A stretch of 64,000 nt of DNA from Saturnia japonica (lineage: Eukaryota; Arthropoda; Insecta; Lepidoptera; Saturniidae). The translations under genes and the position numbers were made by a program. Each line of letters begins with the position of its first letter. The stretch's first letter is position 1. The stretch covers positions 8,119,705 to 8,183,704 of the forward strand of contig CM065334.1 of NCBI GenBank assembly GCA_033032175.1, in the 5' to 3' direction. The notes below the pieces were generated by a model. That model ran no database searches, had not been told where the DNA came from, and saw only the letters and a list, made by a program, of their open reading frames with translations. This document shows positions 53,173-64,000 of the stretch, piece by piece.

Positions 53173-53764
53173 TCTAGCTGAAGTACAAAATGTTCTGAAT
53201 ATAAATAATTTGTAACATTTCCGACACATAACATACAATGTTCTGTGATACATACACACTACCACAGAGTACTTTTACACACTAGGTCAAGCATATTCTG
53301 CTCCTCTCGGTAGAGACTAGAGACTAGTTTATTCTTTGTTCTGCTCCTAAACAAATGTTTTCTCTCATCTCTGTTTGTATTTTGTAAACAAATACACAGC
53401 TAGGGTCTCCAGATAGCATTTTTGAAATTTCCCCATTGCAGCCAAAAAATTTCCCCAAAATGATACTATTTCAGCAACTTTTCCCCAATAAATTTAAAAT
53501 AAAAATAGCAATTCGTTTATAAAAATAAACCCATAAACACTATGTATCAAATCAAACGATACCCAGTTTAAAATCATGACAGCACCATCTCTTATCAATA
53601 CAAAAAGTAACCATGAAAATATTTTTATTTATTGTTATATCAACTGATCTATACAATAAAATAAAATTGAAGTGTCTGTTTGTAATATCAAAACAACAGT
53701 TTTTTAGTAAATGCATTTGAAAGTACATACGATACTTAAACAAACAAAAAAATAATAAAAAAAA
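53173..53764. other. Upstream region of the FANCE-like gene
   Basis: Probably holds its 5' exon and promoter on the minus strand; the first exon cannot be placed. No other gene seen. Confidence 0.4.
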
Positions 53765-54132
53765 ATAATCTGTTTGATCCGAGTAATCTTTGAAACGGTT
53801 GGTCTGATTTTGACGGGACTTTCACTGTTAAATAGCTGATGTTATAGGGAGTAACTTAGGCTACTTTTATTATAGAAAAAGAATTACGGTTCCGCACAAA
53901 TAAAAAAAAACTGGTTATGGTGAATCGATTCGGTCTCTTAAATGGCTTACGCTGAGTAAACCATAAGAGATATTGCAAATTAATGTACCACACAATTGTA
54001 GACATTAAAGGACTACCTTTTTTAAGGAACACCCACAATAAGCATTATTGTCTTTAAAATAGCTGGGAGCGGAGGAGCAAGATTCGCGCGGGCATTTTGT
54101 AGTCCACGTGAGCGAAGCCGCGGACACAGCTT
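53765..54132 (+). mobile_element. Helitron-like element
   Basis: Same family as 19,990-20,338 and 22,740-23,152: AACGGTTGGTCTGATTTTGACG, AATAGCTGATGTTATAGGGAG, TAAATGGCTTACGCTGAGTA, ending GCGAAGCCGCGGACACAGCTTG. The terminal CTAG is mutated to CTTG. Confidence 0.55.
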
Positions 54133-54239
54133 GTTTATTAATGCCAAAGAAAATTTCATTACTTTTTCATTTGCTTTATATAATAAACATACGGATAATA
54201 ATAATAAATATTCACAACAATCTTTTATTTCATACACAC

Positions 54240-55140
54240 ATTCTATAAGTATAGAGAATACTGAAAATAGATTCGCTTAATATCAGTATTAGATTCAAGT
54301 AGGTAGCGAATAGCGAATATTGAATCTGTGACTAATATACGACTAATACCAAATAATATGTACGGGAACCTAATATGAGTTATCTAATACATTGCATATT
54401 AGGAATACCAAAATATCAGCCTAACATAACACCTCTACTAAAAAGGTTCTATAGTAAAAAGTTGACTTATTCATGATCAGAAACAAATATCTCACTGTAC
54501 ATTTGTTTTATTCTCTTTGACAAAGTTTTATTTACGTTTGTGCCAATGTCAATGTAAAGATATAAATTCAATATGTTCAACTGTTCTAAGATTGTTTATT
54601 CATAGTTCTATATTATTTTGTAAGTACTAAGATTTACAGCGTTGTTTATTTTAATAATATTTTACTAAATAGTGGAATCATTGCTAACATTTTATAAATT
54701 AAGTTTGAAGCAGCCTGAAATCATAGGCTATTCTATTAATTTGAAATATCTTCATTTCTGTCTATTAACCAAATAATATGGTATACAATGGTACAATGGT
54801 ATGGTCAAACAATAACAGTAAATTGCGTAAAGAACGCATGTATAATAATTTAAATTAAAAGTCGATCAAGTTTAGTTAAATAGCTACCTACCTACGCAAA
54901 AATAGCTTACTTAATTAGTTTAGAACTTAGTTTCAATTATTTATGATTTCATATTTCAATTATTTAATAATAGCTGTTAACATATTTATACGTAGGTAGG
55001 CGTACGATACGTATAGCCACTTCCTCTTATTCTTGTTTTGGCTACACGAAAAGCACTTGCCAGTGTCAATGTCTTTAAGCCTTCGTAAAATTTTAATACA
55101 AAAAGTGGGTTTTCAGTATCAATGTTTTTAAGCCTTCGTA
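54240..55140. other. AT-rich intergenic sequence
   Basis: No exon or repeat family recognised. A short direct repeat, TCAATGT.TTTAAGCCTTCGTAAAA, occurs near 55,066 and 55,120. Confidence 0.4.
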
Positions 55141-55149
55141 AAAATTTCC

Positions 55150-55420
55150 TTTAAACAAAGTGAGGTCTTTTGACAAGATGGTGGCTCTCTTGTCAGAATT
55201 ATCTAGGGAGTTTTTGTGACATACTCACATCACAAAACGCATAATTATTATCCACTTCACATACGCACAACAACCAAAATATATCACGAAAATGCCATCA
55301 ATATTACATAATTTAGGGTGTAAAAACCTAAGTTAATGATATAAAAACAAAAACCACAACATGTCACTTTAAGATCGCGCCTAAAACACCACCTAAAGCC
55401 ACAGTATCGAATAATATTTT
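55150..55420 (+). mobile_element. Diverged relative of the P-like element's 3' region
   Basis: Similar in order to 58,560-58,740 inside the P-like element: AGGGAGTTTT.TGTGA, AATTATTATCCACTT (TATAATCCACTT), AACCAAA.TA.ATCACG, AATGCC.TCAATATTACATAAT (AATGTCGCC.AAATTACACAAT), then AAAAACCACAACA. Same strand as the tandem copies, clearly older. Confidence 0.5.
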
Positions 55421-55525
55421 CTGTTTATTTAATATTTGCTGGCAACATTATTGAATATAATGTCACTGTCACAGGTTAAAATTAGAGCTACTATAAAAAT
55501 TGTCATTTCAAAAAATTTAGTAGCG

Positions 55526-55533
55526 CTCGTGTG
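55526..55533. repeat. 8-bp target duplication, left
   Basis: CTCGTGTG directly before the first P-like copy; the same 8 bp follow the second copy at 63,072-63,079. The P superfamily makes 8-bp duplications. Confidence 0.75.
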
Positions 55534-55815
55534 CAGGCTCTGTCAACTCGCCTATATATTTTAACACGAAAAGCTCGCGCATCTATTTCACTCAACATGG
55601 GAAAAATCCATAAGCGTACCCGCTACGTTTCTCTTTCACACAAAGAAATACTCACACAAAGGCATACTCATTGATATTCTTCCGCCATATTGGTCTGTGG
55701 CCGCCATTTTCATTGGAATTGTCAAAATTGACAAAACAAATTGAACCGCCATTGTTCGTTGTTCATATTTAACATTATTAAACATTTTATATTTGTTAAT
55801 TTGTGGAATTGTTAA

Positions 55816-57372
55816 TTTGCTCGAGATGGAGTAAAAACATTTGTTTTAAAGAATATTATCAAGGAGGTAGTATTTGCAATTTTTAAAGCTGGATTCATAG
55901 TTAGAGCCACAGTTAGTGATCAAAGCTCTGCCAATGTTGCAGCTAATAATATCGGACTCAAATAGAGAACTTGTACGCAGTGAAGGCTACAATGATAATA
56001 ATGTTTCCTATAACATTAATAGTAACCGGCTATATCACATCTATGATGTACCTCATTTACTAAAATGTTTTCGCAATAATTTTTAGAAGAAAGATCTTCT
56101 CATCGGTAATCGGCGTGCTAAGTGGGAGTACATTGAAATTCTTTATAAAGTAGATGGAAATGGTGGACGAGCAAGAAGCACTAAACTCACCGACAAACAT
56201 GTTAAACCTACATCATATGATAAAATGAAGGTAAGTAAAATTCTCACTGACCCATCTCAAAAATCAACCTGTATAGGCGTGAAATCATTTATATACACTA
56301 TGTACCTATGTAAGTAAAATTATTAAAATCCCAGTCGCATGTGAAGTTTATAAAATGACCACTTTGCTTGACAAAAGTGATGTATGATTGCCCATACTAA
56401 AGAGATCTCAACATATTTTAGTCATTTTCATCTCCAATACTACTGAATATATATTTACTAGCTGGTACCCGCGACTTCGTCTGTATATTATGGATACTAG
56501 CTTTGCCCCGCATTATTTTTTTATTTTATAAATAAAATTACTTTATTGTATATTTCCAGGTCAAACTAGCTGCTCAAGTATTCAGCAGACAAGTGGCTAC
56601 ATCGCTTGAAGTTTATATGAAGTCCCTGCTTTTTCTACAGGAGCATGAATATTCTATTCCGAATGTGGATATTGATAATGATCTTTTCACAGTAGAAATA
56701 CTTTTATTTATAAATGATTTGTTTGATAGTTTAAATCGTTTTGGTCACTCTGGTTATAAATTGCAACATGCTCTATCTTTAAATTCTGAACACATAGATT
56801 TCTGGAATAATGCTGTGAAGAAACTAAATTCAATGCGGTTTGATTCTTCCGTTGAAAGGGAAAGCAAGCCTTTGTCACTGAAGCATTTTATGCATAATAT
56901 TAAAACTATGAAACATCTGTGGTCTGATTTACGCTCTATTGAGGGTGTAAAATTTTTAAGTCTCAGACGACTAAACCAATATCCATTAGAAAAATTTTTT
57001 GGTCTAATAAGAGCACATGGTAATTTCAATACCAACCCAGATTGTACTCACTTTGTCTCGGCTTATAAAACTTTATTAATTAATAACATCACTACTGGTA
57101 AGTCATTATTTACAAATTGTGCTAATGATGATGACAAAATGTTAGGTACCCTTCAAAATTTAGTAAACCAATAAAAATATGGATCATACATTGATAATTT
57201 TCAAACTGACGACACTGAATTCATAGAGAATTTTATTCCCCCTGAGAATGTTCATTGGAACAAAAAATTGATACTACATTGTACAATTGTGAGATGCACA
57301 AAGAAACTTTTCTCAAAGCTTTTTGGTTATTTGTTATTTATTAGAATGCAAGTAAAACAATGGTGGCATTAA
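55816..57372 (+). pseudogene. P-element/THAP9-type transposase, C-terminal half
   Basis: DNA cut-and-paste transposase related to Drosophila P and vertebrate THAP9. The first block (55,816-55,959) encodes DGVKTFVLKNIIKE and AGFIVRATVSDQSSANVAAN, then hits a stop and shifts frame. The next encodes NRLYHIYDVPHLLKCFRNN, then a TAG at 56,083, then KKDLLIGNRRAKWEYIE and TKLTDKHVKPTSYDKMK. An intron (56,231-56,559, GTAAGT...TTCCAG) joins in phase to VKLAAQVFSRQVATSLEVYM. The C-terminal part has FLSLRRLNQYPLEKFFGLIR and AHGN...NPDC, the P-family signature, then TAA at 57,172 and a further readable stretch to 57,370. The THAP DNA-binding domain and the N-terminal catalytic part are missing. The intron has swallowed a short Helitron-type tail (56,459-56,530). 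Confidence 0.85.
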
Positions 57373-59274
57373 TTTTAACAGACGAATGCATAATATTGAT
57401 TCCAGATCTAAAGATGTAGAAATGGAAAGTTTAATCCATACTAAAGCTACAAAAGGATTTAGTTACAGATCAGTTAGAAGGCGTAGTACTACATAATCAT
57501 ATTTAACTGTATAGGTACTACTTATTATTATCATAGTTTCTGCAACTAAAATTGTCTTTATTTTAATTCCTCTGTTAACTATTATTATGTATAGATATAT
57601 TATTACTGGATCTAGATACCTATATCTACTATGCCTTTGCAAAATATATCACTATGCAATTACTAACAGAATTCCTTCAGTATGCCTCATAGTTAATTCT
57701 AACGAGTATGCAAATTTTGTTTACATTGTTTTTAAAATATAGTACTACTACTAGTTGTAATATATTATTAATAATTCATTGTTATTATTAGGTAATGTTC
57801 TTAGTTATCTAATGTACATAATATAACATTGATTGATTAAATCAGAATCAATTATAAAATAAAATTTAAAAGATGCATGAATATACTCACATGTATTGTT
57901 ATGATTTTTAAGGTAAATAATAATTATGTAATTCTAGTATGTAATCATGTCATAATCTAGCATATTTTCTTTGTTTCTAATTACTTAATTAGGCATTATG
58001 TGTAATATTTACTAATTATTCATACAAATATTTTATGAAGCATGCAAATTTGTCTGGTGTATTTTTTAACAACATTCATGATTCATATTAAGAAAATTAT
58101 TTTATAAGTATACTTTTAATAACTTTTGTTTTATGTTAATATTTTGTAATGTTTTTATTCTTATGATCTTAATTAATTAATTGTAATATAAATTTGTTTT
58201 CCCTGTCTGTAATAATATTGAGAAATACGTTGTGAGCGATTGATTTTTATATTGATGATTAATTCTGTTATTTCTGTAGTTTTTGTCTACATTCATGAGT
58301 CATATTAAGAAACTTATTTTATATACTTTTAATAACTATTGTTTTATGGTAATATTTTAATTCTTATGATCATTTAATTGTAATAATGTTCCATTTTGTA
58401 TTTCCTTTTTTCTGGTTTCACTTTTAGTTCCATGCTGTACTTCATACTGTTATTACACATTTCAGCCAAAGTCAATGTTAAACAATAAGTATTTACCCAA
58501 ATGTAATTATTTATCTTGCAATATTCAAACATAGCTTCAACAAGATCGAGGCTCCATTTTTAAAATTTTACAGGGAGTTTTATGTGAACTTAAAATGCAT
58601 GTTCCCAGTTAGGTATTTATAATCCACTTGTGCAAAATAACCAAACTACATCACGTAAAATGTCGCCAAAATTACACAATATAGAGCCAACATAAGGTAT
58701 GAATTAAAATAAAAACCACCACAACACTTCAAGATCCTGCCGAAATTCCTAGGTCTGAGGTTTTAAAACAATGCATAAAGCCGGTCCTAAGCCCGTGAAG
58801 TATGAAGGGAAAGTTTTATGGCATGTTAATATTTGTAAATCCCAATAAGAATAAATATTATGTAATCCTTACGTTTCTTTTATTTTAAGATTCAGTTTGA
58901 TAAATCTGGTAAAATGGTTGCCGTCGCAAAAATATCGATAAAAACCGGTAATTTGTTTAGTAAAATACCGATTGACACGAAAATACATCACTAGTTTACT
59001 TATTTACCGTAAAGTACCGATTTAAATGTATGATTCCATCACTAACGTAATTTGACAAGTACCATTTAAACAAATATAATGAGGGAAAGAGAGAGGTAGC
59101 GGACGGCTCATTAGGCCACTTCAAGAGTAAATGCGATGGAGATATCAATCATGAATGAAATGTATAAATTGGTATCTATAGAAAGTTGTGTATGTGTATC
59201 GTCTGTGAATATGTGTAAATCACCTCGCTAACGAAACAAAACGATTGTTCTAAGATGGTCGTCTATCCTCTGGT
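57373..59274 (+). other. Non-coding 3' part of P-like copy 1
   Basis: AT-rich, no frame. Contains an internal direct repeat: CATTCATGA.TCATATTAAGAAA followed by CTTTTAATAACT.TTGTTTTATG and ATTCTTATGATC occurs at 58,073-58,170 and again at 58,292-58,370. Confidence 0.6.
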
Positions 59275-62200
59275 CAGGCTCTGTCAACTCGCCTATATAT
59301 TTTAACACGAAAAGCTCGCGCATCTATTTCACTCAACATGGGAAAAATCCATAAGCGTACCCGCTACGTTTCTCTTTCACACAAAGAAATACTCACACAA
59401 AGGCATACTCATTGATATTCTTCCGCCATATTGGTCTGTGGCCGCCATTTTCATTGGAATTGTCAAAATTGACAAAACAAATTGAACCGCCATTGTTCGT
59501 TGTTCATAATCTTAACAAAACATTTTATATTTGTTAATTTGTGGAATTGTTAATTTGCTCGAGATGGAGTAAAAACATTTGTTTTAAAGAATATTATCAA
59601 GGAGGTAGTATTTGCAATTTTTAAAGCTGGATTCATAGTTAGAGCCACAGTTAGTGATCAAAGCTCTGCCAATGTTGCAGCTAATAATATCGGACTCAAA
59701 TAGAGAACTTGTACGCAGTGAAGGCTACAATAATAATAATGTTTCCTATAACATTAATAGTAACCGGCTATATCACATCTATGATGTACCTCATTTACTA
59801 AAATGTTTTCGCAATAATTTTTAGAAGAAAGATCTTCTCATCGGTAATCGGCGTGCTAAGTGGGAGTACATTGAAATTCTTTATAAAGTAGATGGAAATG
59901 GTGGACGAGCAAGAAGCACTAAACTCACCGACAAACATGTTAAACCTACATCATATGATAAAATGAAGGTAAGTAAAATTCTCACTGACCCATCTCAAAA
60001 ATCAACCTGTATAGGCGTGAAATCATTTATATACACTATGTACCTATGTAAGTAAAATTATTAAAATCCCAGTCGCATGTGAAGTTTATAAAATGACCAC
60101 TTTGCTTGACAAAAGTGATGTATGATTGCCCATACTAAAGAGATCTCAACATATTTTAGTCATTTTCATCTCCAATACTACTGAATATATATTTACTAGC
60201 TGGTACCCGCGACTTCGTCTGTATATTATGGATACTAGCTTTGCCCCGCATTATTTTTTTATTTTATAAATAAAATTACTTTATTGTATATTTCCAGGTC
60301 AAACTAGCTGCTCAAGTATTCAGCAGACAAGTGGCTACATCGCTTGAAGTTTATATGAAGTCCCTGCTTTTTCTACAGGAGCATGAATATTCTATTCCGA
60401 ATGTGGATATTGATAATGATCTTTTCACAGTAGAAATACTTTTATTTATAAATGATTTGTTTGATAGTTTAAATCGTTTTGGTCACTCTGGTTATAAATT
60501 GCAACATGCTCTATCTTTAAATTCTGAACACATAGATTCCTGGAATAATGCTGTGAAGAAACTAAATTCAATGCGGTTTGATTCTTCCGTTGAAAGGGAA
60601 AGCAAGCCTTTGTCACTGAAGCATTTTATGCATAATATTAAAACTATGAAACATCTGTGGTCTGATTTACGCTCTATTGAGGGTGTAAAATTTTTAAGTC
60701 TCAGACGACTAAACCAATATCCATTAGAAAAATTTTTTGGTCTAATAAGAGCACATGGTAATTTCAATACCAACCCAGATTGTACTCACTTTGTCTCGGC
60801 TTATAAAACTTTATTAATTAATAACATCACTACTGGTAAGTCATTATTTACAAATTGTGCTAATGATGATGACAAAATGTTAGGTACCCTTCAAAATTTA
60901 GTAAACCAATAAAAATATGGATCATACATTGATAATTTTCAAACTGACGACACTGAATTCATAGAGAATTTTATTCCCCCTGAGAATGTTCATTGGAACA
61001 AAAAATTGATACTACATTGTACAATTGTGAGATGCACAAAGAAACTTTTCTCAAAGCTTTTTGATTATTTGTTATTTATTAGAATGCAAGTAAAACAATG
61101 GTGGCATTAATTTTAACAGACGAATGCATAATATTGATTCCAGATCTAAAGATGTAGAAATGGAAAGTTTAATCCATACTAAAGCTACAAAAGGATTTAG
61201 TTACAGATCAGTTAGAAAGCGTAGTACTACATAATCATATTTAACTGTATAGGTACTACTTATTATTATCATAGTTTCTGCAACTAAAATTGTCTTTATT
61301 TTAATTCCTCTATTAACTATTATTATGTATAGATATATTATTACTGGATCTAGATACCTATATCTACTATGCCTTTGCAAAATATATCACTATGCAATTA
61401 CTAACAGAATTCCTTCAGTATGCCTCATAGTTAATTCTAACGAGTATGCAAATTTTGTTTACATTGTTTTTAAAATATAGTACTACTACTAGTTGTAATA
61501 TATTATTAATAATTCATTGTTATTATTAGGTAATGTTCTTAGTTATCTAATGTACATAATATAACATTGATTGATTAAATCAGAATCAATTATAAAATAA
61601 AATTTAAAAGATGCATGAATATACTCACATGTATTGTTATGATTTTTAAGGTAAATAATAATTATGTAATTCTAGTATGTAATCATGTCATAATCTAGCA
61701 TATTTTCTTTGTTTCTAATTACTTAATTAGGCATTATGTGTAATATTTACTAATTATTCATACAAATATTTTATGAAGCATGCAAATTTGTCTGGTGTAT
61801 TTTTTAACAACATTCATGATTCATATTAAGAAAAGTATTTTATAAGTATACTTTTAATAACTTTTGTTTTATGTTAATATTTTGTAATGTTTTTATTCTT
61901 ATGATCTTAATTAATTAATTGTAATATAAATTTGTTTTCCCTGTCTGTAATAATATTGAGAAATACGTTGTGAGCGATTGATTTTTATATTGATGATTAA
62001 TTCTGTTATTTCTGTAGTTTTTGTCTACATTCATGAGTCATATTAAGAAACTTATTTTATATACTTTTAATAACTATTGTTTTATGGTAATATTTTAATT
62101 CTTATGATCATTTAATTGTAATAATGTTCCATTTTGTATTTCCTTTTTTCTGGTTTCACTTTTAGTTACATGCGCTCCGTCTTTCTTTTATTGAATGGCA

Positions 62201-63071
62201 ACTGTTCGTACTGTTATTACACATTTCAGCCAAAGTCAATGTTAAACAATAAGTATTTACCCAAATGTAATTATCTATCTTGCAATATTCAAACATAGCT
62301 TCAACAAGATCGAGGCTCCATTTTTAAAATTTTACAGGGAGTTTTATGTGAACTTAAAATGCATGTTCCCAGTTAGGTATTTATAATCCACTTGTGCAAA
62401 ATAACCAAACTACATCACGTAAAATGTCGCCAAAATTACACAATATAGAGCCAACATAAGGTATGAATTAAAATAAAAACCACCACAACACTTCAAGATC
62501 CTGCCGAAATTCCTAGGTCTGAGGTTTTAAAACAATGCATAAAGCCGGTCCTAAGCCCGTGAAGTATGAAGGGAAAGTTTTATGGCATGTTAATATTTGT
62601 AAATCTCAATAAGAATAAATATTATGTAATCCTTACGTTTCTTTTATTTTAAGACTCAGTTTGATAAATCTGGTAAAATGATCGCCGTCGCAAAAATATC
62701 GATAAAAACCGGTAATTTGTTTAGTAAAATACCGATTGACACCAAAAATACATCACTAGTTTACTTATTTACCGTAAAGTACCGATTTAAATGTATGATT
62801 CCATCACTAACGTAATTTGACAAGTCCCATATATACAAATATAATGAGGGAAAGAGAGAGGTAGCGGACGGCTCATTAGGCCACTTCAAGAGTAAATGCG
62901 ATGGAGATATCAATCATGAATGAAATGTATAAATTGGTATCTATAGAAAGTTGTGTATGTGTATCGTCTGTGAATATGTGTAAATCACCTCGCTAACGAA
63001 ACAAAACGATTGTTCTAAGATGGTCGTCTATCCTCTGGTTATTGGTCTATGCCTCTGGTTATTGGTCTATG
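59275..63071 (+). mobile_element. P-like element, tandem copy 2
   Basis: Repeats copy 1 from CAGGCTCTGTCAACTCG on, offset by 3,738-3,741 bp, to 63,039. It then has a complete terminus CTCTGGTTATTGGTCTATG (63,033-63,051), one C, and the same 19-mer again (63,053-63,071), followed by the target duplication. Confidence 0.85.
59554..61110 (+). pseudogene. P-type transposase remnant, copy 2
   Basis: Same decayed gene as in copy 1, with the same stop after GLK, the same TAG before KKDLL and the same TAA at 60,910. The disabling mutations are therefore older than the duplication. In the 193-codon C-terminal frame (60,331-60,912) it differs from copy 1 at one residue (Ser for Phe before WNNAVKK). 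The intron donor and acceptor are intact. Confidence 0.85.
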
Positions 63072-63079
63072 CTCGTGTG
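63072..63079. repeat. 8-bp target duplication, right
   Basis: CTCGTGTG directly after the second terminal 19-mer; pairs with 55,526-55,533. Confidence 0.75.
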
Positions 63080-63597
63080 GTGTATTGTGCTGGTGGTGTT
63101 TAGTCCGAAATAAATAATTAAAACAATATTTTTATCGCAATTAACATATATTTTCTGTTCTATGTATGCTGTTTAGATGATCGGTAAGCGAATTTTTAAT
63201 TATTTTTGATATTATTTTGAACTTTTATTTATTCTTGTTTATTTATTCAGGCCGTGTAAGTAAGGGAACAAAATAATTTTCCTGTTTAAGTCGACCCGTA
63301 TGTGAACTTTAGTGATAATAAATCATAATAAATAATAATGTTGATATAAAAGTGGACATTTCCTTTTTATCTATCATCATACCGTGTCGGTATTGGCGTA
63401 TGTAGAAAGAATTGAGTGCCACTTTTGCTTTTTTCAGAGTCGTAAATTACTATAAATTAAGTTCGGTCGAAATGTTCTAAGTACACTTTTGTCGTAAGTT
63501 CTTATATTTTACTAGCTTCCACTTATAGCTTCGCTTGTGAAGATTATAAGAGTTAATATGGTTTTTAATTATTATTTATTGAATGTATGCGCTGTTA
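63080..63597. other. Intergenic sequence
   Basis: AT-rich flank of the P-like tandem. An element tail (TAGCTTCCACTTATAGCTTCG) lies near 63,513. No gene seen. Confidence 0.4.
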
Positions 63598-64000
63598 TCT
63601 CTACTAATATTATAAAGCTGAAGAGTTTGTTTGTTTGTTTGGTTGAACGCGCTAATCTGAGGAACTATGTACTGGGTTGAATGGAAAAATATTTTGGTGT
63701 TGGATAGCCCATTTATCGAGGAAGGATATATTACATCACGCTACGACCAATAGGAGCAAAAACGGGGGAAAATTATTCCTTTTGATAGCTTCCACTGTGT
63801 GCGCTGCGTAAATGGTGAAAGTTACGCAACAAAAGCGTGTGACAGAATTGTTATTTTTTTAAAGTTCTAAAAAAAATTCAGCGATTGCAGATGTATTATA
63901 TCTTTTGAGGTTTACTCAATATAACCTTTTTTATGGTAATAAAATTTGTTCTAAATTACTGAATTATTTGCGAAGGCTTTTATGGAAACATGGTAATAAT
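63598..64000 (+). mobile_element. Helitron 5' part, cut by window end
   Basis: It starts TCTCTACTAATATTATAAAG and follows the complement of 40,045-41,053 base for base over long blocks, such as GAAGAGTTTGTTTGTTTG, GATAGCCCATTTATCGAGGA and GGTAATAAAATTTGTTCTAA. It shows the uninterrupted target of the insert at 40,377. The 3' end is outside the window. Confidence 0.75.

Larger units (their letters stand above)
55534..59274 (+). mobile_element. P-like element, tandem copy 1
   Basis: 3,741 bp starting CAGGCTCTGTCAACTCG. It holds a broken P-type transposase (55,816-57,372) and ~1.9 kb of AT-rich non-coding DNA, and ends CTATCCTCTGGT, where copy 2 begins. The end lacks the last 12 bp (TATTGGTCTATG) of the terminus seen at 63,071. 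The two copies differ by few substitutions and a handful of indels (for example near 58,434 and 55,768). Confidence 0.85.

Noticed and set aside
53173..53265. N-terminal extension of the FANCE-like protein
   Set aside because: The open frame continues upstream, but an acceptor-like TTTTGTACTTCAG lies right before the strong-context ATG at 53,172, so this part is more likely intron or 5' UTR.
56593..57174. Domesticated THAP9-like host gene
   Set aside because: The frame starts inside the conserved region, the upstream part has stops and a frameshift, and both tandem copies share the same defects. A dead transposase is simpler.
59275..63039. Assembly artefact creating the P-like tandem
   Set aside because: Not excluded, but the copies differ by several specific indels and the pair is bounded by one 8-bp duplication, which argues for a real duplication.

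Overview
The window is eukaryotic, AT-rich and dense in transposons. It is very probably from a moth or butterfly. The tRNA-headed SINEs, the short Helitrons (5' ends like TCTATACTAATATTATAAAG, 3' ends like GCGGGCACAGCTAG), the mariner copy and the Jockey/Copia debris are all typical of Lepidoptera. There is no bacterial gene organisation. Every call is made by eye; no database search was run.

The left half (5.8-30.4 kb) is one gene, a 13-exon Skp2 orthologue on the + strand. It encodes about 516 residues with an F-box followed by leucine-rich repeats, and 1.55 kb of coding sequence is spread over 24.6 kb. Its introns hold a 55-bp tandem repeat with a higher-order period, a mariner copy with two stop codons, SINEs, Helitrons and LINE pieces. 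The first 5.5 kb is retrotransposon debris: a Copia remnant and two Jockey 3' ends lying tail to tail.

Three other host genes are supported. A 105-residue XTBD (XRN2-binding-type) protein lies on the - strand at 34.0-35.7 kb in two exons. A single-exon 629-residue protein with two C-terminal C2H2 fingers lies on the + strand at 41.7-43.6 kb and is not recognised. A 304-residue helical protein on the - strand at 52.3-53.2 kb resembles the C-terminal domain of FANCE. Skp2 acts in SCF ubiquitin ligases, XTBD proteins in RNA turnover and FANCE in DNA repair, so nothing suggests that the genes form a pathway.

The most unusual content is mobile. (1) A 2.04-kb element at 37.69-39.73 kb has ~350-bp terminal inverted repeats and a TTA target duplication. 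It carries a truncated reading frame with an XPG/FEN-like acidic motif and a Cys-rich CXC-like module, and may be an Academ-type relative. (2) At 55.5-63.1 kb two near-identical 3.74-kb copies of a decayed P-element-like transposon lie in tandem, and the pair is bounded by one 8-bp target duplication. (3) Twenty kilobases away, at 35,899-35,917, the terminal 19 bp of that element sits alone between perfect 8-bp direct repeats, as expected of an excision footprint. The window ends inside a Helitron.
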